DNA of 14,362 bases from Gammaproteobacteria bacterium (GTDB lineage Bacteria > Pseudomonadota > Gammaproteobacteria > Steroidobacterales > Steroidobacteraceae), in the NCBI GenBank assembly GCA_003165495.1, contig PMMB01000096.1:488-14849 (forward strand), read 5' to 3'. Below, in pieces: positions 1 through 7,239 of this stretch; within the stretch, counting starts at the first letter, position 1, and each line of letters begins with the position of its first letter. Below the pieces are notes generated by a model that was given only the letters and a program-made list of their open reading frames with translations, had not been told where the DNA came from and did not search any database. A program made the position numbers and the translations under genes.

Positions 1-696
1 GCCGGCGACCAGCGTGTGCATGGCGCTGCGGTGTGTGTGCATGCAGCCTTTCGGTTCCCCCGTGGTGCCGGACGTGTACGGCATCACGCATAGATCGTCG
101 GGACCGGCCGTCAGTGGTCCGGGGCGCAAGCCGCTCCCGAGTACATCGCGCCACAAAGTCACTCCCGATCCGGCGAGATCCACGCGCGGCGCGGCGATAA
201 AGTCGGGCACCGTGAGAGTGGTCGGCTGCTTCAGATAATCCGAGTACGCGGCGACTATCACCGATTTGAGACTGGAGTTCCGCAGCAGCGGTTCGACGCG
301 CGAATACAGCTCCTGCGACACGATGATCGTGTTCGCTCCCGCGTCCTCCGTATACCGCAGAATTTCACGCGTCAGATTCATGGGATTGAGCGGCACCACG
401 ACCGCGTTGGCGCGCAGGATGCCGTAGTAGCCGATGACGAACTGCGGGCTGTTCTGCATGAACAGCAGTACGCGATCGCCCTTGCGCACTCCACATTTCC
501 GCTCGAGGAAGCCCGCGACGCGCTCCGCCTCATCCAATAATTCGGCGAAAGTCACCGCAGTGTCGTAGAACACCAGGAAAGGCTTGTTCGGATAGCGGCG
601 CGCCGACACCTCGGCGTTGTAGAACAGATTAGTGGCCGGCGCGACCAGATTGTGCGTCGCATGAGCCGGCCAGAATTTGAAATGTCGATCCGAGAT
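1..696 (-). CDS. AMP-forming acyl-CoA ligase (long-chain fatty-acid-CoA ligase type), N-terminal part; 3' end outside window
   Basis: Adenylate-forming enzyme that would activate a carboxylic acid with ATP to an acyl-adenylate and then an acyl-CoA. About 232 codons are present; the C-terminal half lies past the left edge. The P-loop signature YTSGTTGEPKG is encoded at 78-46, and the N-terminal region (DRHFKFWPAH, then FYNAEVSARRYPNKPFLVFY) is typical of acyl-CoA ligases. It is the last visible gene of the minus-strand block, 21 nt after the acyl-CoA dehydrogenase stop and in the same reading frame. The start is a problem: homology appears to begin at ISDRHFKFWP, where the codon is ATC (696-694). 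The first ATG/GTG/TTG in frame is a GTG at 609-607, which would remove about 29 conserved-looking residues. No clear Shine-Dalgarno precedes 696. I use 696 as the homology-based boundary. Family is confident; start and substrate are not. Confidence 0.85.
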   Translation of the reverse strand, partial: MSDRHFKFWPAHATHNLVAPATNLFYNAEVSARRYPNKPFLVFYDTAVTFAELLDEAERVAGFLERKCGVRKGDRVLLFMQNSPQFVIGYYGILRANAVVVPLNPMNLTREILRYTEDAGANTIIVSQELYSRVEPLLRNSSLKSVIVAAYSDYLKQPTTLTVPDFIAAPRVDLAGSGVTLWRDVLGSGLRPGPLTAGPDDLCVMPYTSGTTGEPKGCMHTHRSAMHTLVAG

Positions 697-717
697 GCGG
701 CGAGTTCGGGCGGCCGG

Positions 718-1971
718 TCAGCGCTTCGGCGCGGCGACGCCCGGCGTGGCGACACCCTGCCGATAACGCCCCAATTCCAGCTTTCCGATCTGTTCGCGAT
801 GCACTTCGTCCGGGCCATCGGCAAAACGCAGGGTGCGCGCGGCCGCGTAGGCAGCCGCGAGCGGGAAGTCGTCGCAGACGCCGCCGCCGCCGTGGACCTG
901 GATCGCCCAATCGATGACCTGACAGGCCATGTTGGGCGCGGCGACCTTGATCATGGCGATTTCCTTCTTGGCGGCTCGGTTGCCCACTGTATCCATCATA
1001 TAGGCGGCATTGAGCACCAGCCAGCGAGCCTGATCGATCAGGATCCGCGATTCGGCGATGCGCTCGAGCGTTACGCCCTGTTCCGATATGCGCCGGCCGA
1101 ATGCGACGCGCAGCTGGGCACGCTTGCACAACATTTCCAGCGCCCGTTCAGCCACGCCGATCAAGCGCATGCAATGGTGGATGCGTCCCGGTCCCAGACG
1201 ACCCTGCGCGATTTCGAAGCCGCGTCCCTCGCCCAGCAGAATATTTTCCAGGGGCACGCGCACGTCGACGAAATCGATCTGCGAGTGACCGTGGGGCGCG
1301 TGATCGTAGCCGAACACGGACAACTGCCGCGTTCGCCTGACGCCGGGTGTGTTCAAGGGCACCAGGATCATCGACTGCTGGCTGTGGATCGCCGCGGTCG
1401 GATTGGTTTTACCCATGAAGATCAGGATTTCGCAGCGAGGATCGCCGGCGCCCGAGGTCCACCACTTGCGGCCGTTGATCACGTAGTGATCACCATCGCG
1501 CACGATGGAGGACTGGATGTTCGTGGCATCGCTCGACGCGACGTCGGGCTCGGTCATCGCGAAGGCCGAGCGGATTCGCCCGTCGAGCAGCGGCACCAGC
1601 CAGCGTTGTTGCTGTTCCGGTGTGGCGTAGCGGGCCAGCACTTCCATGTTGCCTGTATCGGGGGCCGAGCAATTGAAGGCCTCCGGCGCGAGATGCGAGC
1701 GTCCCATGATCTCGCATAACGGCGCGTACTCGAGGTTGGAGAGTCCGGCGCCGTGCTCAGAGTGCGGCAGGAACAGATTCCACAGATTCTCCCCCCTTGC
1801 CTTGCGCTTCAGCTCCTCCACGATTGCGGTGGCCCGCCAGGGATTGCCGTCGTGCCGGTTCTTTTCCATTTCCTCCTCGAAGCGCGGCTCCGCCGGGTAG
1901 ACATGAGCGTCCATGAAACGCTGCAGTTGCTCCTGCAGGAGGCGAACCTTTTCGCTGTGCGAGAAATCCAT
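718..1971 (-). CDS. Acyl-CoA dehydrogenase, ACAD10/11 (LvaC)-like
   Basis: FAD-dependent acyl-CoA dehydrogenase-fold protein of 417 residues, the normal length for a single-domain family member. Visible motifs are AFAMTEPDVASSDAT (about 136-150, flavin/substrate loop), RKWWTSGAGDPRC (168-180), GRLGPGRIHHCMRLIG (257-272), RVAFGRRI (288-295), and a C-terminal QVHGGGGV (358-365) followed by GPDEVH (386-391), all typical of the ACAD10/11 subgroup. The ATG at 1971 follows an AAAGGA ribosome site with 6-nt spacing. The gene starts 17 nt after the APH-family kinase. That kinase-then-dehydrogenase order copies the domain order of animal ACAD10/11 and the LvaA/LvaC pairing of bacterial levulinate catabolism. 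By analogy it may act on a phosphorylated 4-hydroxyacyl-CoA rather than perform only ordinary alpha,beta-dehydrogenation. The family is confident; that specific reaction is inference. Confidence 0.92.
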   Translation of the reverse strand: MDFSHSEKVRLLQEQLQRFMDAHVYPAEPRFEEEMEKNRHDGNPWRATAIVEELKRKARGENLWNLFLPHSEHGAGLSNLEYAPLCEIMGRSHLAPEAFNCSAPDTGNMEVLARYATPEQQQRWLVPLLDGRIRSAFAMTEPDVASSDATNIQSSIVRDGDHYVINGRKWWTSGAGDPRCEILIFMGKTNPTAAIHSQQSMILVPLNTPGVRRTRQLSVFGYDHAPHGHSQIDFVDVRVPLENILLGEGRGFEIAQGRLGPGRIHHCMRLIGVAERALEMLCKRAQLRVAFGRRISEQGVTLERIAESRILIDQARWLVLNAAYMMDTVGNRAAKKEIAMIKVAAPNMACQVIDWAIQVHGGGGVCDDFPLAAAYAAARTLRFADGPDEVHREQIGKLELGRYRQGVATPGVAAPKR

Positions 1972-1988
1972 GCTTTATCCTTTGTCGA

Positions 1989-3053
1989 CTAAGCGTCGAA
2001 TGATTGCCGCACCAAGCCCCACGCCTGTTCGGCCAGCGGCCGTGCCCGGCGGCCAGCCTCCAACGCGGTCGCGCTCGAGGCGTTGCCTTGTATGGCGCGC
2101 GCCAGCACGCCTTGCAGAATTCCTGTCAGGCGGAACATGTTGAACGCCAAATAATAGGTCCAATCCTGCGGCGCGACCGGGGCGCGGCCGCGGCGGCGGC
2201 AGTAGTCCGCCACGCACTCGGCCTCGCTCGGAATCTGCAACGCCGCCGAATCCAATCCGGCGAGACCTCGGAATTGTTCGGCCGACAAATGATATCGCAT
2301 GCACAGATACGCCAGATCGACGAGGGGGTGGCCCAAGGTCGACAGCTCCCAGTCCAGCACCGCCAAAATTCTCGGCTCATGCGGGTGGAATATCGCGTTA
2401 TCGAGCCGGAAATCGCCGTGTACGATGCCGGTTTCCTCGTCGGCAGGAATGTGCTTTGGCAGCCACTCGATGAGTCGTTCGACGGCATCGATAGTTTCGG
2501 TCTCCGAAGCACGATATTGCTGCGTCCAGCGCGCCACCTGACGTTCGATGTAGCGGCCGGGCTTGCCATAGTCAGCCAAGCCCACGGCGGTGTAGTCCAC
2601 CGTGTGCAGCGCGGCGATCACGCGCGTCATCTCCTCGTAGATGGCGCGGCGCTCCGTGCCGGCCACCTCAGGCAGCGCGGCATCCCAAAAAAGGCGCCCC
2701 TCGACATAGTCCATCACATAAAACACGGTGCCAATCACCGTCGGGTCATCGCATAGAGCGTAGGCCTTCGCCACCGGCACTGCCGTATTTGCCAAGGCCA
2801 CGATCACCCGATATTCGCGGTCAACGGCGTGGGCCGATGGTAGCAGCTTGCCCGGCGGCTTGCGCCGGAGCACATAACGATGGTTGGCCGACTGCACCAG
2901 AAACGTGGGATTGGACTGTCCGCCGGCGAATTGCCGCACGTCGAGGGGACCTGAGAAACCCTCAATGTGCACCTGCATCCAGGCCGCGAGCCGTGCCGCG
3001 TCGAAGGCGTGTTGCGCCGGGGGAGGCCGCAGCCCCGCGGCCGGACTGCTCAC
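1989..3053 (-). CDS. APH-fold kinase (phosphotransferase family, LvaA/ACAD10-11 kinase-domain-like)
   Basis: Aminoglycoside-phosphotransferase-fold kinase of 354 residues. Visible landmarks are the glycine-rich loop GGQSNPTF (44-51), a basic strand VLRRKPPG (61-68) carrying the likely ATP-binding lysine, a conserved E80, the catalytic loop VHGDFRLDN (211-219; D214, N219), and the metal-binding LDWELSTLGHP (233-243; D234). This pattern belongs to the acyl-CoA-associated branch, not to antibiotic-resistance enzymes. The start is GTG at 3053, with AAGG about 8 nt upstream, 46 nt after the SDR stop. Adjacent to an ACAD10/11-like dehydrogenase, it probably phosphorylates the hydroxyl of a hydroxyacyl-CoA, as LvaA does with 4-hydroxyvaleryl-CoA. 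No small LvaB-like partner is seen beside it. Family is certain; substrate is inferred from context. Confidence 0.9.
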   Translation of the reverse strand: MSSPAAGLRPPPAQHAFDAARLAAWMQVHIEGFSGPLDVRQFAGGQSNPTFLVQSANHRYVLRRKPPGKLLPSAHAVDREYRVIVALANTAVPVAKAYALCDDPTVIGTVFYVMDYVEGRLFWDAALPEVAGTERRAIYEEMTRVIAALHTVDYTAVGLADYGKPGRYIERQVARWTQQYRASETETIDAVERLIEWLPKHIPADEETGIVHGDFRLDNAIFHPHEPRILAVLDWELSTLGHPLVDLAYLCMRYHLSAEQFRGLAGLDSAALQIPSEAECVADYCRRRGRAPVAPQDWTYYLAFNMFRLTGILQGVLARAIQGNASSATALEAGRRARPLAEQAWGLVRQSFDA

Positions 3054-3099
3054 GCGGCGGCCTTAAGTGCAGCGCCAACGACAGATTGCACCGCGCAAT

Positions 3100-3870
3100 T
3101 CATGCAATCGACGCGCCGCCGTCCACGGCAATGTATTGGCCCGTCACATGGCGCGACGCGTCCGACGCAAGGTAGACCGCGGCGCCCTGAAGATCGGTAT
3201 CCCCGCCGAGACGCCCCAGCGGAGTACTCTTGATCACCGACGCCTCGATCGTTTCGAGCAAACCGCTCGACATCTTCGATGGAAAAAAGCCCGGGCAAAT
3301 CGCATTGACGCGAATGCCGTAGGAACCCCATTCCGCGGCGAGAGCTCGCGTCAGGTGCAAGGCCGCCGACTTCGAAGCATAGTAAGCGGCTGCTTTCATT
3401 CGCGCGCCGACCCGCAGCGCAGCGACGGAGGCGACGACGATGATATTGCCCGAGCGCTGCGGGATGAAACAACGATTCGCGACTGCTTGGCTCAGCATGA
3501 AGACACTGGTGGCGTTCAAGGTCATGACCTTGTTCCAGGCTTCGAGCGGATATTCTTCGGCCGGTGCGCCCCAGCTCGTGCCGGCATTGTTGACCAGGAT
3601 ATGGATCCCTCCGTATTGCCTTACCACCGCCTCGACCAGGGCCGGCGTTTGTTCCGGTTTGCTGAGATCATTGACCACGGTCAGGGCATCGATACCCTGC
3701 TTCGCAAGCTGTGACTTGGCTTCCTCGAGTTCGGCGGCCTTGCGCGCGCTGATCGCAATTCTTGCGCCCATCTCACCGAGGCCCTGTGCGATCTGCAGAC
3801 CAAGGCCGCGCGACCCGCCGGTGATGAGAGCCACCTTACCCTTCAGCTCGAATAACTCGCGCACTCCCAT
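3100..3870 (-). CDS. Short-chain dehydrogenase/reductase (3-oxoacyl reductase-like)
   Basis: Classical SDR of 256 residues, a usual length. The N-terminal cofactor motif TGGSRGLG spans 17-24, NNAG is at 94-97, the catalytic serine is S148 in VASVAAL, and the YxxxK pair is Y163/K167. The C-terminal VDGG is present. SARK after the second beta strand suggests NADP(H) preference (inference). A longer reading from 4032 is open, but its first 54 codons lie inside the upstream thiolase and look random. The ATG at 3870 gives the canonical MGVRELFELKGKVALITGG opening and has a strong GAGGTGG ribosome site 6 nt upstream. The upstream thiolase stops one nucleotide before this ATG, so translation is probably coupled. 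It likely oxidises or reduces a hydroxy/keto group in the pathway, perhaps an LvaD-like keto/hydroxyacyl-CoA step. Substrate unknown. Confidence 0.92.
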   Translation of the reverse strand: MGVRELFELKGKVALITGGSRGLGLQIAQGLGEMGARIAISARKAAELEEAKSQLAKQGIDALTVVNDLSKPEQTPALVEAVVRQYGGIHILVNNAGTSWGAPAEEYPLEAWNKVMTLNATSVFMLSQAVANRCFIPQRSGNIIVVASVAALRVGARMKAAAYYASKSAALHLTRALAAEWGSYGIRVNAICPGFFPSKMSSGLLETIEASVIKSTPLGRLGGDTDLQGAAVYLASDASRHVTGQYIAVDGGASIA

Positions 3871-3871
3871 C

Positions 3872-5050
3872 TTAAGCCACCTCGAATAGGCCGGCGGCGC
3901 CCTGCCCGCCGCCGATGCACATCGTAACGACCACGAGTTTAGCGCCGCGCCGCTTGCCTTCGATGAGCGCGTGACCGGTGAGGCGCGCGCCGCTGACGCC
4001 GTAGGGATGCCCCACCGCGATGGCGCCGCCATTGACGTTCAACCGCTCATCGGGAATCCCCAACTTGTCCCGGCAGTACAGAACCTGGCAGGCAAAGGCT
4101 TCGTTCAGTTCCCACAGATCGATGTCGCTAACCTTGTAGCCCGTACGCTTCAAAAGCCGCGGTACCGCATAAATCGGGCCAATGCCCATCTCGTCCGGCT
4201 CGCAGCCGGCAACGGCGAAGCCGCGGAAAATCCCCAGCGGTTTGAGGCCGCGCTGTTCCGCCAGCTTGCCGTCCATCACGACCACCGCACTGCTCCCGTC
4301 GGAGAACTGGCTGGCATTGCCCGCCGTGACGACCCCGCCGGGTATGGCCGGGCGAATCTGTGCGACGGCTTCGAGCGTGGTGTCGGGACGTATGCCCTCA
4401 TCGCTCACGATGTTAACCTCGCGCGTCCCGAGAGCGCCGGTCGTCTTGTCGACGACGCCCATGAGGGTCGTCATCGGCACGATCTCGTCCTTGAACTTAC
4501 CCGCGGCCTGCGCAGCCGCCGCGCGCAGCTGACTGCGAACCCCGTACTCATCCTGAGCCTCTTTGGCAATGTGGTAACGCTTGGCCACCTGTTCGGCGGT
4601 TTGCAGCATGTTCCAGTACAGCGATGGCTTATGCTCGATCAACCATGGATCGCGGCGCATATGCGTGTTCGCTTCGTTCTGCACGCACGAAATGCTCTCG
4701 ACGCCGCCGGCAACCATCACTGTTGCGCCCTCGGTCATGATCCGTTGCGCCGCCAGAGCGATGGACTGCAATCCCGAGCTGCAAAAACGGTTGATGCTCA
4801 AACCCGCCGTGCTCGTGGGAAGGCCGGCGCGCAGGGCAATCGCGCGCGCGATGTTGCCGCCCGTGGTGCCCTCACCAAAAGTAGAGCCCATGATCACATC
4901 CTCGACTTCGGCGGGGTCGATGCCGGCGCGCTCCACCGCGTGCCGCACCGAATGCGCGCCGAGCGTGGCGCCGTAAGTCATGTTGAAGGCACCCTTCCAG
5001 CTCTTGCCGAGGCCGGTGCGCGCCGTAGATACGATGACCGCTTCTGTCAC
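3872..5050 (-). CDS. Thiolase (acetyl-CoA C-acyltransferase)
   Basis: Thiolase of 392 residues, full length for the family, catalysing CoA-dependent cleavage of a 3-oxoacyl-CoA to acetyl-CoA and a shortened acyl-CoA (or the reverse condensation). The active-site nucleophile is C90 in NRFCSSGLQ, the GHP histidine is H348, and the C-terminal cysteine is C378 in CIGGGQG. NEAFA (316-320) is also present. The GHP motif reads GHPYGVSGAR, whereas the commonest form is GHPLGASGAR. The start is GTG at 5050, immediately after the TAA of the FadB-like gene, giving the normal MTEAVIVSTARTG N-terminus. It is clearly different in sequence from the PcaF-type thiolase at 7240-8445, so the block has two thiolases, probably for different chain lengths or branched products. 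Confidence 0.95.
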   Translation of the reverse strand: MTEAVIVSTARTGLGKSWKGAFNMTYGATLGAHSVRHAVERAGIDPAEVEDVIMGSTFGEGTTGGNIARAIALRAGLPTSTAGLSINRFCSSGLQSIALAAQRIMTEGATVMVAGGVESISCVQNEANTHMRRDPWLIEHKPSLYWNMLQTAEQVAKRYHIAKEAQDEYGVRSQLRAAAAQAAGKFKDEIVPMTTLMGVVDKTTGALGTREVNIVSDEGIRPDTTLEAVAQIRPAIPGGVVTAGNASQFSDGSSAVVVMDGKLAEQRGLKPLGIFRGFAVAGCEPDEMGIGPIYAVPRLLKRTGYKVSDIDLWELNEAFACQVLYCRDKLGIPDERLNVNGGAIAVGHPYGVSGARLTGHALIEGKRRGAKLVVVTMCIGGGQGAAGLFEVA

Positions 5051-7165
5051 TTAGGCTGTTCCTTTGAATCCGCTGAAGGTCTGGCCTTGCTGGGCCAAAC
5101 GGGCGAGCAGCGGCGCCGGCGTCCAGACGCCCACGTCGCTGCCGGGCTGCGCCGCGATGCTCTGCAGGGCGCGTGCGATATCGTGCAAACCGGTTTGGTC
5201 CGCAAAAAACATGGGCCCGCCGCGGTAGGCGGGAAAACCATAGCCGTTAAGATACACCAGGTCGATGTCCGAAGATCGCTGCGCGATACCGTCCTCAATG
5301 ATGCGCGCGCCTTCGTTGATCAGCGCGTAAATGCAGCGCTCCACGATCTCCTGCGAGCCCACAGTGCGCGGCGTAATGCCTTTTTGCCGGCGGTATTGCT
5401 CGATGATGGCCGTGACCTTTGGATCCGGTATCGGATGTCGCGAGCCCGGCTCGTATCGATACCAGCCGGCGCCGGTTTTTTGACCGAATCGACCCGCTTC
5501 GCACAAATCGTCCGCCACGTTGGAGAAGTCACGGCCGGGAATCTCGGCCGCCCGCCGCTTGCGCAGCGCCCAGCCGATATCGAGGCCGGCCAGATCGCCT
5601 ACGCGAAACGGGCCCATCGCCATGCCAAACTCCTGAAGTGCCGCATCGACCTGCTGCGGCAACGCCCCGGCCATGATCAGATCGTGAGCGGCCGCACCGT
5701 ATCGCGCCAGCATGCGGTTGCCGATGAAGCCGTCGCAGACGCCCGACACCACCGCGATCTTGCCCATGGTTTTGGACAAACGCATGGCCGTCGCCAGCAC
5801 GTCTTTCGCCGTCTTGGCGCCGCGCACCACTTCGAGCAAGCGCATAACATTGGCCGGACTGAAGAAATGCAGTCCGATCACATCCTGCGGACGCCGCGTG
5901 AAGTTCGCGATGTCATTGAGATTCAACGCCGAGGTGTTGGAGGCGAGTATCGCGCCTTGCCGTACTACCCCGTCCAATGTCTCGAAGACTTGGCGCTTGA
6001 CCTCCATGCTCTCGAACACGGCCTCGACGATCAAATCGACATCGCGCAACAGGGCAAAGTCCAATGTCGGGGTGATGAGCGCCAAACGCTGTGCGAGGCT
6101 AGCCTCGTTGAGCGTGCCCTTGCGCAGCGCGCCCTGGTAATTTCGGCGGATGTTGGCGAGTCCACGGTCGAGCGCGTCCTGCTTCGTCTCCAGCAGCACG
6201 ACCGGCAAGCCGGCGTTGATGAGGCTCATCGTGATGCCTCCACCCATGGTCCCGGCGCCGATGACGCCGACCTTGGCGATTGGTCTCACCGGCGTGTCAT
6301 CCGGCACGTCGAGGATGTGCGAGGCCGCCCGCTCCGCTTGAAAGACATGACGCAGCGCCGCCGACTCGGGCGAGAGCATCAACGTGGTGAACAGTTCCCG
6401 CTCCCGCTTGAGCCCTGCGTCGAAAGGCTTCTCGACCGCCGCCGCGACCGCCTCGACGCACGCCAGGGGCGCGGGGTATGGACCCGCCGCGGCTTTGATC
6501 ATATTGCGCGCGAACTGAACATAGGCCTCGGCGTTCGGCATATCCAGCCGCAAGTCGCGCACTTGGCGCAGCCCCAACCCTTCCGCAATCACCCGGCGCG
6601 CGAAGATCAAGGCGTGCTCCAACAAGTCGCCGTCGCCGAAGGCGTCGAACAGGGGCGTGTCGCGCAGCTTCTCTGAAGGCACGGTCGCGCCCGAGACGAT
6701 GATATTGAGCGCCGCTTCGACGCCGAGCAAACGCGGCAGCCGCTGAGTGCCGCCGGCGCCGGGCAATAACCCTAGCTTGACTTCCGGCAGCGCAATTCGT
6801 GCTCCCGGTATGCCCACTCGGTAGTGGCACGCAAGCGCCAATTCGAGACCACCGCCCATGCACACTCCGCCGACGGCAGCGATCACCGGTTTGGCGCTGG
6901 CTTCGACCTCGATTATCACGGTCCGCAGGTTTGGATAGGCAACCGCCTTGGGTGTGCCGAATTCACGAATATCGGCGCCGCCGGAAAAGCCCGCCCCCGA
7001 ACCGATCAACACCATGGCTTCGATGCCGGGATCGCCTTTCGCGCGCTCGAGGCCCGCCATCAATGCCTCGCGCAATTCATGTCCAAGACTGTTGACCGGC
7101 GGATTGTCGAGCATGAGGACAGCGATGCCGTCCTTGACCTCGAAACTCAGCTTGTTAATGCGCAT
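5051..7165 (-). CDS. FadB-like bifunctional enoyl-CoA hydratase / 3-hydroxyacyl-CoA dehydrogenase
   Basis: Multifunctional beta-oxidation enzyme of 704 residues that hydrates a 2-enoyl-CoA and oxidises the 3-hydroxyacyl-CoA with NAD+. The crotonase domain occupies roughly residues 1-190, with the oxyanion segment GAGFSGGADI and both catalytic glutamates (E108 in GGGLELALA, E128 in LPEVKLGLLPGAGG). The Rossmann NAD motif VIGAGTMGGG begins near 301, followed by SNTSALN, the catalytic H433 in GLHFFSP and E445 in LLEVV. The C-terminal 3-hydroxyacyl-CoA dehydrogenase helical domains follow. I prefer ATG 7165, preceded by GTGGA about 9 nt upstream, over an in-frame GTG at 7177 that adds four residues. 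The stop codon abuts the GTG of the following thiolase, so the two are probably translationally coupled as a hydratase-dehydrogenase-thiolase unit. Activity is confident; substrate range is not. Confidence 0.95.
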   Translation of the reverse strand: MRINKLSFEVKDGIAVLMLDNPPVNSLGHELREALMAGLERAKGDPGIEAMVLIGSGAGFSGGADIREFGTPKAVAYPNLRTVIIEVEASAKPVIAAVGGVCMGGGLELALACHYRVGIPGARIALPEVKLGLLPGAGGTQRLPRLLGVEAALNIIVSGATVPSEKLRDTPLFDAFGDGDLLEHALIFARRVIAEGLGLRQVRDLRLDMPNAEAYVQFARNMIKAAAGPYPAPLACVEAVAAAVEKPFDAGLKRERELFTTLMLSPESAALRHVFQAERAASHILDVPDDTPVRPIAKVGVIGAGTMGGGITMSLINAGLPVVLLETKQDALDRGLANIRRNYQGALRKGTLNEASLAQRLALITPTLDFALLRDVDLIVEAVFESMEVKRQVFETLDGVVRQGAILASNTSALNLNDIANFTRRPQDVIGLHFFSPANVMRLLEVVRGAKTAKDVLATAMRLSKTMGKIAVVSGVCDGFIGNRMLARYGAAAHDLIMAGALPQQVDAALQEFGMAMGPFRVGDLAGLDIGWALRKRRAAEIPGRDFSNVADDLCEAGRFGQKTGAGWYRYEPGSRHPIPDPKVTAIIEQYRRQKGITPRTVGSQEIVERCIYALINEGARIIEDGIAQRSSDIDLVYLNGYGFPAYRGGPMFFADQTGLHDIARALQSIAAQPGSDVGVWTPAPLLARLAQQGQTFSGFKGTA

Positions 7166-7239
7166 TCTCAATTCCACTGTGCAGAACTGAGTTCCGCCCT
7201 AAGCATGTAATGTAGCAGCGTCAGCCACCCGTCATCCAC

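Noticed and set aside
652..1719. Plus-strand open frame of about 355 codons opposite the acyl-CoA dehydrogenase
   Set aside because: Antisense shadow of a motif-rich dehydrogenase gene; the product resembles no family I recognise.
1989..3053. Aminoglycoside resistance phosphotransferase
   Set aside because: The fold is shared, but the motif details and the position between an SDR and an ACAD10/11-like dehydrogenase in an acyl-CoA operon point to the acyl-CoA-associated kinase branch.
3871..4032. N-terminal extension of the SDR by 54 residues
   Set aside because: It lies within the upstream thiolase coding sequence, has no SDR homology, and the internal ATG at 3870 has a strong ribosome site and the canonical SDR N-terminus.
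3971..6676. Very long plus-strand open frame (about 900 codons) opposite the second thiolase and the FadB-like gene
   Set aside because: It is antisense to two clearly recognisable enzymes, shows no recognisable domain, and its Arg/His/Ala-rich composition is what an antisense frame of GC-rich coding sequence gives.
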